A stretch of DNA of 58,181 bases from Prolixibacteraceae bacterium. GTDB lineage: Bacteria; Bacteroidota; Bacteroidia; Bacteroidales; Prolixibacteraceae. Position numbers and translations under genes: made by a program. How positions within the stretch are numbered: position 1 is the stretch's first letter; each line of letters opens with the position of its first letter. The DNA lies in the NCBI GenBank assembly GCA_003516705.1, contig DPCJ01000006.1:1-58181 (forward strand), in the 5' to 3' direction. Under the pieces are notes generated by a model that did no database searches, was not told the DNA's origin, and was given only the letters and a program-made list of their open reading frames with translations. Of the stretch, positions 1 through 9,546 are shown piece by piece.

Positions 1-1509
1 CAGAATAATCAGGAAAAACCAGGTTTACCAGCCGGGTTAAATGCCAGTTTGCGCAAATACCAGGAGGAGGGGTTCAGGTGGATGGCGGGTTTACACGGGA
101 ATGGCTTTGGCGGTTGCTTAGCCGACGATATGGGACTGGGAAAAACATTACAAACACTAACCCTTCTGTTAAAACTGAAACGGGCTAAAACTGAAATCGT
201 GATTCCGTCGGCCGGAAGAAACGGTCAGCTCGATTTGTTTACACCCGCGTCGGCAGCAAGCGAAGAGCAACCTGCCAGTCTTGTTGTTTTGCCCACTTCG
301 CTTGTGCATAACTGGGCCAACGAAATCAGGAAATTCACTCCCGCACTCAATGTTTTTCTTTATACCGGTATGCAGCGAAAAAGGGCCATCGATCTGAAAA
401 AGCTGGCTTCGTATTACGATGTGATTATTACCACCTACGGAACCATGCGGAACGACATCACCGAAATCAGCAAAGTGGATTTCTTTTATGTAATTCTCGA
501 CGAAAGCCAGTTTGTGAAAAATCCGGCATCGAAAACCTACAAAGCCGTGATGCAGTTGCAGGCGAAACATCGGCTTGTGTTAACCGGTACGCCCATCGAG
601 AATTCGCTTTCCGATTTGTGGGCGCAAATGAATTTTCTGAATCCCGGATTGCTGGGCAATTTTCCTTATTTTCAGAAAATGTTTATTGCCCCCATTGAAA
701 AACACAACGACCCGGAACAGCAGAAAACCCTGCAGATGCTGATTAGCCCGTTTATTTTAAGGAGAAAAAAGGAAGAAGTTGCCCGCGAATTGCCACCGCT
801 CTCTGAACACGTTGTTTATTGTGCAATGGCTGCCGAACAGGAGAAAATGTACGAAGAAGAGAAATCGGTGATTCGCAATGCCATTCTCGAAAACATTGAA
901 AAAGAAGGAGTCAGGAAATCGTCGTTTGTGGTTTTGCAGGGATTGACAAAACTGCGGCAATTGGCCAACCACCCGTCGCTGCTTGATAGTGATTCTGAGG
1001 AAGTTTCAGGGAAGTTTGAACAGATGCTTTCGATGCTCAGCGACCTTGTAGCCGAGAAGCACAAAGTACTTATTTTTTCGTCGTTTGTAACGCATTTGAA
1101 ACTGATTGAAGAAAGTATAAAACAGCAAAACTGGAGCTACAGCCTGCTTACCGGAAAAACCAACGACCGTGAATCAGTTATCAGCCAGTTTCAGAACGAC
1201 CCGCAGAATTTTATTTTTCTGATATCACTGAAAGCCGGCGGGGTAGGGCTTAACCTCACTGCTGCCGAATATGTTTTTATTACCGACCCGTGGTGGAACC
1301 CAGCCTCCGAAAACCAGGCCATCGCTCGTGCGCATCGCATCGGGCAGCAAAAAAATGTATTTGTTTACAGGTTTATCACCGAAAATTCAATCGAAGAAAA
1401 AATTCAGGCACTGAAAGAACGCAAAAGCGCGTTGGCCGATAAATTTGTGAACTCTAACAACCCGTTTGGAGAAATCACCAAAGAAGATATTGTGGAACTG
1501 TTTGACTAG
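1..1509 (+). CDS. SNF2-family DEAD/DEAH helicase, 3' part (5' end outside window)
   Basis: The reading frame is open from base 1, so the start lies upstream of the window. What remains is the whole SNF2 ATPase core. The segment LRKYQEEGFRWM near codons 17-28 is the usual entry to the SNF2_N domain. It is followed by the P-loop DDMGLGKT (codons 42-49), a DESQ form of the DEAH box, the LTGTPIEN motif III, and a helicase C-terminal half with SLKAGGVGLNLT and the arginine-finger motif QAIARAHRIGQ. Known SNF2 proteins of this type are ATP-driven DNA translocases. The bacterial ones often carry an N-terminal SWIM zinc finger, which would lie outside this window. The frame ends at a TAG, and a 126-bp gap separates it from the signalling operon. 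Family assignment is firm; the cellular role is unknown. Confidence 0.93.
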   Translation, partial: QNNQEKPGLPAGLNASLRKYQEEGFRWMAGLHGNGFGGCLADDMGLGKTLQTLTLLLKLKRAKTEIVIPSAGRNGQLDLFTPASAASEEQPASLVVLPTSLVHNWANEIRKFTPALNVFLYTGMQRKRAIDLKKLASYYDVIITTYGTMRNDITEISKVDFFYVILDESQFVKNPASKTYKAVMQLQAKHRLVLTGTPIENSLSDLWAQMNFLNPGLLGNFPYFQKMFIAPIEKHNDPEQQKTLQMLISPFILRRKKEEVARELPPLSEHVVYCAMAAEQEKMYEEEKSVIRNAILENIEKEGVRKSSFVVLQGLTKLRQLANHPSLLDSDSEEVSGKFEQMLSMLSDLVAEKHKVLIFSSFVTHLKLIEESIKQQNWSYSLLTGKTNDRESVISQFQNDPQNFIFLISLKAGGVGLNLTAAEYVFITDPWWNPASENQAIARAHRIGQQKNVFVYRFITENSIEEKIQALKERKSALADKFVNSNNPFGEITKEDIVELFD

Positions 1510-1635
1510 TGTTTTAAGTAGTTTCACTCGTAAAAAGTCTATCAACAAAAGTCAAAAAATAAGTAATCTAATAATTTCAAAATAGTTATATTCAAACCGT
1601 TTACAAAAACAGAGAAAAAGTATAATTTATATAAC

Positions 1636-4600
1636 ATGCCAGCTAAAACTAACCTTCTGGATTTAATCGATTTCGCGAAAGTAGATTCGCTGCTTGAAGG
1701 CTTCAACAAATCGACCGGCTTTGTAACTGCAATTTTAGACCTTGAAGGAAATGTTTTGTCAAAATCGGGCTGGAGGCAAATCTGCACTGAGTTCCATCGC
1801 ATACATCCTGAAACTTCAAAGCGATGTACCATCAGCGATACTGTTTTAGCCAATAAAATGGCCGAAGGCGAAAAATACCATTTCTATCAATGTTTGAATG
1901 GATTGGTTGATGTAGCTGTACCCATTGTTATAAAAGGCGAACATGTTGCCAACTTGTTTTCGGGGCAATTCTTTTTTGAAGAACCCGATGAATCTTTTTT
2001 TCAGAAACAAGCCGAAAAATTTGAATTTAAAAAGGAGATTTATCTGAAAGCCCTCAAAAATGTACCTGTTGTTTCAAAGGAAAAAGTAATAGTGGCAATG
2101 GATTTTTTGCTGAACATGACCCAGATGATCAGCGATATGACTTTCCAGAAACTGGAGCAAATGCAACTGAATGAAGCAGTCCAAAAGAACGAGCGCATCT
2201 TAAGACTTTTTGTAGAGCACTCGCCCGCATCAATTGCCATGTTCGACAACAACATGCACTACCTGGTGGCCAGCCGCCGTTTTATGGCCGATTATAATTT
2301 GGGTGACCAAAGCCTGATTGGTCGCTCACATTACGATGTTTTCCCCGAAATTTCTGAACGCTGGAAAGAAATTCACCGTCGTTGTCTGGCTGGTGAAACA
2401 ATAAGCAAAAGTAACGATCCGTTTCCGCGTGCCGATGGAAAAACCGACTGGGTGCGCTGGGAAATCCGCCCCTGGTACGAATCGGACAACCAGATTGGTG
2501 GTATTATTTTGTTTTCCGAAGTAATTACAGCACAAATTGAATCGAGTGAAGCGCTGCGTGAAAGCGAAAAATACAACCGCATGTTGTTCGAGCAATCGGC
2601 CATTGGGCTTGCATTAACCTCATTTGATGGAAGACTGGTCGATATAAATACCACGTTTGCAACAATAATTGGTCGAACAGTTGAAGAAGCAAAAGATTTG
2701 ACCTACTGGGAAATTACACCTGAGAAATACCAGGAACAGGAACAAAGACAATTGGATTCGCTTGCTAAAACAGGGCGATATGGACCTTATGAAAAGGAAT
2801 ATATTCATAAAGACGGGCATCTGGTGCCTGTCAGGTTGCAGGGGTTGGTTATTGAACGAAACAATGAGAAGTTTATCTGGTCAAGCGTTGAAGATATCTC
2901 GGAACAAAAAAAGGCAGAACTGGATTTGAACGCCGTAAAAGAAGAAATTGAGACCAGCGAGCGTATCAAAACCGACTTACTGATCAAATTTAACGAAGCC
3001 CAGCAAAGCGCAAAGATTGGGAACTGGGACTGGAATATGGTAACCAATAAAGTCTGGTGGTCGGACGAACTATACAGAATTTTTGATCTTGATCCAGTTT
3101 CTTTTGTTCCAAGTGTAGAATCGAATGCGAAATATGTCCATCCCGACGACAATAGCCCTTATCACCAGGAGGTTCTGCGGGTTATCGAAAACAAAGAAGA
3201 ATTAAATACTGAACTTAGGATTATATCCGGTAATGGCACTTTAAAATATTGTAATTCAAGGGCAAAACTTGAATGTGATATTAATGGAAATCCAATTCGT
3301 TTTTACGGAACTTTTGCTGATATAACAGAACGCAAGAAGGCTGAGCTTGAAACTTCGCGTTTGTTTGAATCAGAAAAAATAGCGCTGGCAGAGACTAAAA
3401 AAGCAAAAGAACAACTTTCGCAAATACTGGAGCGCATCAGCGATGGATTCGGATCACTCGATCGCAACTGGAATTATACCTATGTAAATGAAAAACTGGC
3501 ACAAAATGTCGGGCGAAAACGTGAGGAACTGCTCGGACATAATATATGGGAAGTATTTCCGGAGGCTATTGGCACGGTTGTACATAAAGCTTACCTCCGT
3601 GCGATGGAAAAACAGGTGGCTATTGACCTGGAACATTTTTATCCTCATTTTGGAAAATGGTTTCAGCACCGGTTTTATCCATCGCCCGATGGTCTTTCTG
3701 TATTCAGCAAAGACATTACCGAAAACAAACTGGCTGAAGAGAAGATCAGAGAAAACAGTTCGTTGATCCGAATTGCTGCTGAAAAAGCAAAACTGGGCGG
3801 TTGGAATGTTGATTTGAAAGAGAATCGATCTTACTGGTCTGATGAAGTGGCCGCTATCCATGAGATGCCTCCGGGATATGCTCCGTTGGTTGAAGATGGA
3901 ATTAACTTCTATGCCCCTGAATGGCACGAAAGGATTATAAAAGTATTTACCGATTGCGCTCAAAATGGCATTCCATATGATGAGGAAATGGAAATCATTA
4001 CTTCAACCGGGAAAAGAGTTTGGGTCAGAACCATTGGAGAAGCAGTAAGAGATGAAAACGGAAAAATCTTCAAGGTGCAGGGCGCTTTTCAGGATATTTC
4101 AGAAAGAAAGATGGCTGAAGCTAAAAACAGGGAGAAAGACCTTCAATTCAGAAAACTCTCGGCCAATGTCCCTGATTTACTTTTCCAGTTTACAAGAAAA
4201 CCCGATGGTTCATACAGTGTTCCTGTGGCTTCTGAAGGTATCAAAAATATATTTGGCTGTTCGCCCGAAGACGTGGTCGATGATTTTACGCCAATCGGAA
4301 AAGTGATTCACCCCGATGACGCTGAAAGGGTAATTGCCGATATTGAAAATTCGGCAAAAAACCTGACCTATTTTACCTGCGAATTCAGGGTGCAAATTCC
4401 CGGAAGACCCGTTCAATGGATTTTATCACGCTCTACACCCGAAAAGCTACCCGATGGAAGTATTACCTGGTATGGATTCAATGCCAACATTACACAACGA
4501 AAGGAAATTGAAGATGCGCTGCGCGAGAGTGAAGGTAAGTTCAGGAAAATATATGAGGAAGGTCCGTTTGGAATGGCCCTGATTGATAGTGAATATAAAT

Positions 4601-6126
4601 TCATTATGGCGAATCGTACGTTCTCCGATATAACAGGTTATACAGAATCAGAACTCCGCGAATTAACTTTCAGGGATATTACCTATCCAGATGACAAGGA
4701 CAAAGACATGGAAAGTGTTAAGCGACTTATTAAGGGCGAAATCCCTGTTTTCAAATCAGAAAAGAGATATGTAAGAAAAGACGGAGCGATTATTTGGGTG
4801 GCGCTTACAGTGGCCGCCAATTTTGATAAGAATGGAAATTACCTGTACAACCTTGCAATAGTTGAGGATATCACAGAGCGGAAGCAAGCCGAAAGGGAAT
4901 TATTAAAATTGAACAACCGGCTTGATATCCTGATAAAAGCAGTGCAAAACCTGGCAATTGCAAAAACCATTGAAGACGTTCAGCAATTGGTGGTTACATC
5001 AGCCCGGAAGCTGATTGGCGCCGATGGTGCAACCATTGTTTTCCGCGAAAACAACAACTGCTATTATGCCAGCGAAGACGCTATTTCTCCGTTATGGCAG
5101 GGAAAACGCTTCCCCTTGAGCACCTGCGTAAGTGGTTGGGTCATGCAAAACAAACAGTCGGTTGTAATCGAAGACATTTATACCGATAGTCGCGTACCAC
5201 ACGATGCCTACCGGCCAACCTTTGTGAAAAGCCTTGCCATGGTTCCCATCAACCTGAACGAACCATTGGGCGCCATCGGGAACTATTGGAAAGAGCCTTA
5301 TAAACCAACCAATGTTGAGCTAAGCCTGCTCCAAACACTGGCCGACTCGGCTGCCCGCGCCATCGAAAATATAAATCTTTATGCTGAATTGGAAGAACGG
5401 GTAAAACGTCGCACCGAACAATTACAGGCCGCCAATAAAGAGTTGGAAACCTTCACCTATTCGGTTTCGCACGACTTGAAAGCCCCGTTAAGAGGTATTG
5501 ATGGTTTCAGTAAACTACTTTCTGATATGTATACGAAGGATTTAAACGACGAAGCCAAACATTTTATTTCGGTGATCAGAAGCTCGACCCTGCAAATGAA
5601 CCAGTTGATAGAGGATTTGCTTCAATACTCACGGCTTGAACGCAGCCAGATACATAATGAACCACTCAAACTAATGCCTATAATCCATTCAATTTTGAAA
5701 GTGAATGAAGATGAAATTACGAAATTCAACTTCAATATTAAGGTAAATGTAAACGATAATGGTGTGATTGCCGATTCAGGAGGGATGCAAATTGTATTGA
5801 GAAATCTGATTGAGAATGCCATAAAATTTTCAAAATCGGTTCCAAACCCTGAAATAAATATTGGTTTGGAAGAGAATAATAAATCGTGGACATTGTCGGT
5901 AAAAGACAATGGGGGTGGTTTCGACATGAAATACAGTGAACGGATTTTTGAAATTTTTCAACGGCTGCACCGCGCCGAAGATTATCCCGGAACCGGAATT
6001 GGCCTCGCCATGGTGAGCAAAGCCGTACAACGTATGAACGGTAAAGTGTGGGCAGAAAGCAAGCCCGGCCAGGGAGCAACATTTTATATTGAAATACCAA
6101 AAACACACAAAACAACCTCTGTATAA
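1636..6126 (+). CDS. PocR-PAS(x7)-GAF sensor histidine kinase
   Basis: A 1496-residue cytoplasmic sensor kinase with no membrane segment. Residues about 8-170 resemble a PocR sensory domain, with cysteines at 50, 64 and 86. About seven PAS domains follow (roughly 190-305, 310-425, 455-565, 590-700, 710-825, 835-955, 965-1085), several ending in the typical DITERK-like PAC tail. A GAF domain lies at about 1095-1245. The HisKA domain has the phosphoacceptor H1279 in SVSHDLKAPLRG. The ATPase domain has the N box at N1394, G1 at DNGGGF and G2 at GTGIGLAM. The ATG at 1636 is the first plausible start. The kinase core is almost the same as that of the kinase at 8020-9543. The next gene encodes a KaiC-like ATPase 66 bp downstream, so this is probably the first gene of a signalling operon. 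The ligand is unknown; PocR domains are thought to bind small hydrocarbon-derived molecules. Confidence 0.93.
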   Translation: MPAKTNLLDLIDFAKVDSLLEGFNKSTGFVTAILDLEGNVLSKSGWRQICTEFHRIHPETSKRCTISDTVLANKMAEGEKYHFYQCLNGLVDVAVPIVIKGEHVANLFSGQFFFEEPDESFFQKQAEKFEFKKEIYLKALKNVPVVSKEKVIVAMDFLLNMTQMISDMTFQKLEQMQLNEAVQKNERILRLFVEHSPASIAMFDNNMHYLVASRRFMADYNLGDQSLIGRSHYDVFPEISERWKEIHRRCLAGETISKSNDPFPRADGKTDWVRWEIRPWYESDNQIGGIILFSEVITAQIESSEALRESEKYNRMLFEQSAIGLALTSFDGRLVDINTTFATIIGRTVEEAKDLTYWEITPEKYQEQEQRQLDSLAKTGRYGPYEKEYIHKDGHLVPVRLQGLVIERNNEKFIWSSVEDISEQKKAELDLNAVKEEIETSERIKTDLLIKFNEAQQSAKIGNWDWNMVTNKVWWSDELYRIFDLDPVSFVPSVESNAKYVHPDDNSPYHQEVLRVIENKEELNTELRIISGNGTLKYCNSRAKLECDINGNPIRFYGTFADITERKKAELETSRLFESEKIALAETKKAKEQLSQILERISDGFGSLDRNWNYTYVNEKLAQNVGRKREELLGHNIWEVFPEAIGTVVHKAYLRAMEKQVAIDLEHFYPHFGKWFQHRFYPSPDGLSVFSKDITENKLAEEKIRENSSLIRIAAEKAKLGGWNVDLKENRSYWSDEVAAIHEMPPGYAPLVEDGINFYAPEWHERIIKVFTDCAQNGIPYDEEMEIITSTGKRVWVRTIGEAVRDENGKIFKVQGAFQDISERKMAEAKNREKDLQFRKLSANVPDLLFQFTRKPDGSYSVPVASEGIKNIFGCSPEDVVDDFTPIGKVIHPDDAERVIADIENSAKNLTYFTCEFRVQIPGRPVQWILSRSTPEKLPDGSITWYGFNANITQRKEIEDALRESEGKFRKIYEEGPFGMALIDSEYKFIMANRTFSDITGYTESELRELTFRDITYPDDKDKDMESVKRLIKGEIPVFKSEKRYVRKDGAIIWVALTVAANFDKNGNYLYNLAIVEDITERKQAERELLKLNNRLDILIKAVQNLAIAKTIEDVQQLVVTSARKLIGADGATIVFRENNNCYYASEDAISPLWQGKRFPLSTCVSGWVMQNKQSVVIEDIYTDSRVPHDAYRPTFVKSLAMVPINLNEPLGAIGNYWKEPYKPTNVELSLLQTLADSAARAIENINLYAELEERVKRRTEQLQAANKELETFTYSVSHDLKAPLRGIDGFSKLLSDMYTKDLNDEAKHFISVIRSSTLQMNQLIEDLLQYSRLERSQIHNEPLKLMPIIHSILKVNEDEITKFNFNIKVNVNDNGVIADSGGMQIVLRNLIENAIKFSKSVPNPEINIGLEENNKSWTLSVKDNGGGFDMKYSERIFEIFQRLHRAEDYPGTGIGLAMVSKAVQRMNGKVWAESKPGQGATFYIEIPKTHKTTSV

Positions 6127-6192
6127 GGTTTCTAATCTCATTGGTTTTTATCAGAAAAAAAAATATAATTTTATCAATAAAAGATTTTCAAA

Positions 6193-7650
6193 ATGGAAGC
6201 TAAACAACCAAAATTATCAACAGGTATTGTTGGACTTGACGAGATAACAAACGGCGGGTTCGTTATCGGTAGCACAAATCTTCTTAGAGGCGGACCAGGC
6301 GTTGGAAAAACAACAATTGGCATTCACTTTCTGCTTGAAGGCGTTAAGCAAAACGAAAATTCGCTTTTTATTACACTTGGTGAACCAACAAGTAATATTA
6401 AAAGAAATGCCAGTCAACTGGGGTTGAACGTTGAAAAAATCACTTTTCTTGATTTAAGCCCCGAACCCGATTTCTTTTCAAAAGTTGAGACTTACGATAT
6501 TTTCACTCCCGCCGAAGTTGAACGCGAACCTACCACCCGGCAAATTGTGGAGACCATTGAAAAAGTGAAACCTGTAAGGGTATTTCTCGATGCAATGACC
6601 CAATTCAAGTTTCTTTCAACGGATAATTTTCAGTTCCGGAAACAGGTTTTGTCTTTCCTTCATTATTTGCAGGATAATCATGCAACCATTCTATTCACCA
6701 CCGAATCGAGCGCTCTTGCGCCCGACGATGATTTGCAATTTATGGCCGATGCAGTTATTCACATGGAAAACAACGAAAACGGCCGGTTTATATCAATCAG
6801 CAAATTCCGTGGGTCTGATTATTTAAGCGGGAAACATAGTTACAAAATAGCCCAAAATGGCATTAAAGTATTTCCGCGCATTGTGCCCAAATTGGAAGCA
6901 AATGCGTTATCCGATATCGTTTATCAGTTTGGGGTTCCAACCATCGATGAACTACTTGGCGGAGGTGTAGAAAAAGGAACAATAATACTTGTTTCAGGTC
7001 CTTCGGGCGTGGGCAAAACGACTATTGCCATGCAGTTGGCCAAAAATATCGCAACGCATCATGCCAAATCGGCTTATTACACCTTTGAAGAAGACGTTAA
7101 CATGTTAATAAAACGGTGCCAGAGCATTGGTATTGATGCCCATAAAAATATATCAGAAGGTTTTCTGGATTTAAAAAAGATTGAACCATTAATTTATTCT
7201 GCCGATGAATTTTCACATCTGGTTTACGACAATGCCGTTCAGAACAATGTTTCTGTGGTCGTTATCGATAGTACCTCGGGATTTAATCTGTCATTAAACG
7301 GAGAGAATATCGTAACAAAAATGCATGCTTTATGCAAACAACTTCAGGGTATTGGGGTTACCACCGTACTGATTAATGAGGTTGAAAACATTACCGGCGA
7401 TTTCAAAATTACTGAAGAGCGTTTAAGTTATCTTTCCGATACCATTATTTTTCTGCGTTACCTCGAAATTGACGGAAAATTGCGCAAAGCCATTGGCGTA
7501 TTAAAAAAGCGGTTGAGCAATTTCGAGAAAACACTTCGCGAATTTGAAATCGCTTCGGATGGCATAACCGTAGGCGAACCCCTTGTAAATTTAAGGGGCA
7601 TACTCCTTGGAGTACCAGAATGGGTAGGCGATAAACCTGAAAAAATCTGA
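6193..7650 (+). CDS. KaiC-like double-domain ATPase
   Basis: 485 residues with two RecA/KaiC ATPase domains in tandem. Domain 1 has its P-loop at 33-40 (GGPGVGKT); domain 2 has its P-loop at 269-276 (GPSGVGKT). Domain 2 keeps the paired catalytic glutamates (E299, E300 in TFEEDV), whereas domain 1 has a single glutamate (E64 in LGEPT). In the region matching the KaiC autophosphorylation segment the sequence is ITEERLSYLSDTI. S412 aligns with KaiC S431, T407 with T426, and Y413 sits where KaiC has T432. The protein lies between two histidine kinases and is followed 5 bp later by a receiver protein. This suggests it couples an ATPase or autokinase cycle to phosphorelay signalling. No kaiA or kaiB is present in the window, so a circadian role is not implied. 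The double KaiC fold is clear; partners and output are inferred. Confidence 0.92.
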   Translation: MEAKQPKLSTGIVGLDEITNGGFVIGSTNLLRGGPGVGKTTIGIHFLLEGVKQNENSLFITLGEPTSNIKRNASQLGLNVEKITFLDLSPEPDFFSKVETYDIFTPAEVEREPTTRQIVETIEKVKPVRVFLDAMTQFKFLSTDNFQFRKQVLSFLHYLQDNHATILFTTESSALAPDDDLQFMADAVIHMENNENGRFISISKFRGSDYLSGKHSYKIAQNGIKVFPRIVPKLEANALSDIVYQFGVPTIDELLGGGVEKGTIILVSGPSGVGKTTIAMQLAKNIATHHAKSAYYTFEEDVNMLIKRCQSIGIDAHKNISEGFLDLKKIEPLIYSADEFSHLVYDNAVQNNVSVVVIDSTSGFNLSLNGENIVTKMHALCKQLQGIGVTTVLINEVENITGDFKITEERLSYLSDTIIFLRYLEIDGKLRKAIGVLKKRLSNFEKTLREFEIASDGITVGEPLVNLRGILLGVPEWVGDKPEKI

Positions 7651-7655
7651 ACCCG

Positions 7656-8036
7656 ATGGAAATAAAAGAATATCATATTCTTGTTGTGGAAAATAACAAG
7701 GTTAATGCCGAATTAATTAGTAATGCCTTGCAGAAATTCGGTTTCATTTGTAGTTTGGCAAGTGATTATGCAGCCCTTGATGTTGCTTTAGCCGGGAATG
7801 ATTTCTTCGATATTGTATTAATGGATGTTACGGGTTTCGATGCCGATATTTGGGAACGCTGTAAAAAAATCCATCAGTTAAATATTCCGTTGCTGATTCT
7901 ATCAGCCAAGCCAAGCGCGGCACTTCAACAACACGGAATGAAGTATGGCGCAAGGGGAATTGTCTCCAAACCTGTTATTCTTAAAGACTTTGTAAATCTT
8001 ATCTACTCCCTTATTAACGATGAACAGGCAAAGTAA
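7656..8036 (+). CDS. Single-domain response regulator (receiver only)
   Basis: 126 residues, essentially one CheY-like receiver. The phosphoacceptor is probably D57 (VLMDV), with the switch serine S83 and the conserved lysine K105 in SKPV. The acidic pair that binds magnesium is reduced to E12-N13. There is no output domain, so it probably passes phosphate on or acts by protein contact. It starts 5 bp after the KaiC-like gene, and its 3' end overlaps the start of the next kinase gene by 17 bp, so the three are almost certainly co-transcribed and translationally coupled. The likely donor kinases are those at 1636-6126 and 8020-9543. Confidence 0.88.
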   Translation: MEIKEYHILVVENNKVNAELISNALQKFGFICSLASDYAALDVALAGNDFFDIVLMDVTGFDADIWERCKKIHQLNIPLLILSAKPSAALQQHGMKYGARGIVSKPVILKDFVNLIYSLINDEQAK

Positions 8037-9543
8037 AATACTGATACTGTTAGAACAATCGAAAGATTATGAATTGCTTTCAGCATTATTCGAACGGAAT
8101 TATGAAATTATTAAGCCCGAAAAATTTCCGGATGAGACGTTGAATTACGATTTAATTATCCTTGATGGAATAACACATAACCGGTATAAGAATGTTCTGG
8201 TGGATGAAAAAGCGAGGGTAAATCCTTTGTTTCTTCCGGTATTAATCTTAACTGGTAAGAAGGATGTTGACATTGCTGCCAGTTTTCTTTGGAAAACGGT
8301 GGATGAAATGATTGTTCTGCCGGTCAATAAAACCGAATTGCATGCACGGGTCGAAATGCTTTTACGGACCCGGAAACAATCGATAGAACTGGATAACGCG
8401 CATGAAAAATTACATAAACAGAGCAGCGAACAATTAAATATTGCCTTAAAATCGGCCAATATTGGGCTATGGGACTGGAACCTGGAAACAGACAAGGTAT
8501 ATTATTCTCCGGAATGGAAAAAGCAAATTGGCTATAAGGACGATGAGATTTCGAATGAACTTACCGAATGGTCAGACAGGGTACACCCCGAAGATATCGA
8601 AAGATGCCAGAAAACCATCCATGAATTTTTGAAAACCCCGTGGCCCGATTATAACCTTGAATTCCGTTTTCGCCATAAAAATGGCAATTACCTGTGGATT
8701 TATACGCAGGCATCGCTCATTAACAATAGCCAGGGAGAGCCTGTTCAAATGATTGGTTCGCATGTCGATATTACCGAATGGAAGCAGTTGAGGGAGGAAC
8801 TCCGCATGTTGAATTCGGAGCTTGAACAGAAAGTAAAACAACGAACGGCGCAGCTTGTAGTAATTATTAAGCAGCTCGAAGCCTTTACCTATTCTGTTTC
8901 GCACGACCTGAAATCACCTCTGCGCGGCATTGATGGCTACAGCAAACTACTGTTCGATTTGTATGGAAACAGTTTAAATGACGAGGCAAGGCACTTTATT
9001 TCAACAATTCGAAGTTCAACAAAGCAAATGAACCAGTTAATCGTTGATCTTCTTCAGTATTCACGCCTGGAACTGGCCGATGTTCAACGCGAACCGGTAG
9101 AAATCAAATCGGTGGTTGATTCATTTTTACAAACCCAAGAGGATGAAATTAATTCTCATCATTTCCTGGTTGTAATCAATTTTCCTGAAACTACGCTGAT
9201 GGCCGATTCAACCGGAATTCAGATTGTATTGAGAAACCTGATTGAGAACGCCATTAAATTTTCAAAATCGGTTCCAAACCCTGAAATCAACTTTGGTCTG
9301 GAAGAGAAACATGAATCGTGGATACTTTCAGTAAAAGATAATGGTGTAGGTTTCGACATGAAATACAGCCAACGGATTTTTGAAATTTTTCAACGGCTGC
9401 ACCGCGCCGAAGAATACCCCGGTACTGGCATTGGCCTCGCCATGGTTAGCAAAGCAGTACAACGCATGAATGGTAAGGCATGGGCAGAGAGCCAGCCCGG
9501 CCATGGAGCAACATTTTATATTGAAATACCAAAATCACATTAA
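8020..9543 (+). CDS. Histidine kinase with N-terminal degenerate receiver and one PAS domain
   Basis: 507 residues. Residues 5-117 have a receiver fold with D49 in the phosphoacceptor position (LIILDG). The invariant lysine is replaced by leucine (VLPVNK) and the acidic pair is E12-Q13, so it is probably a pseudo-receiver or an altered phosphate switch. A PAS domain follows at about 140-255, then a short coiled coil. The HisKA domain has H295 in SVSHDLKSPLRG, followed by an ATPase domain with N-box NLIENAIKF and G2 GTGIGLAM. From about residue 285 onward it is a close copy of the C-terminus of the large kinase at 1636-6126, including long stretches of identical DNA. The start codon lies inside the preceding receiver gene, indicating coupled translation. 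The next receiver gene begins 3 bp after its stop. Confidence 0.92.
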   Translation: MNRQSKILILLEQSKDYELLSALFERNYEIIKPEKFPDETLNYDLIILDGITHNRYKNVLVDEKARVNPLFLPVLILTGKKDVDIAASFLWKTVDEMIVLPVNKTELHARVEMLLRTRKQSIELDNAHEKLHKQSSEQLNIALKSANIGLWDWNLETDKVYYSPEWKKQIGYKDDEISNELTEWSDRVHPEDIERCQKTIHEFLKTPWPDYNLEFRFRHKNGNYLWIYTQASLINNSQGEPVQMIGSHVDITEWKQLREELRMLNSELEQKVKQRTAQLVVIIKQLEAFTYSVSHDLKSPLRGIDGYSKLLFDLYGNSLNDEARHFISTIRSSTKQMNQLIVDLLQYSRLELADVQREPVEIKSVVDSFLQTQEDEINSHHFLVVINFPETTLMADSTGIQIVLRNLIENAIKFSKSVPNPEINFGLEEKHESWILSVKDNGVGFDMKYSQRIFEIFQRLHRAEEYPGTGIGLAMVSKAVQRMNGKAWAESQPGHGATFYIEIPKSH

Positions 9544-9546
9544 ATA

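Noticed and set aside
3454..3963. Minus-strand ORFs opposite the large histidine kinase
   Set aside because: The plus-strand PAS domains are continuous and clear; the opposite ORFs show no motif.
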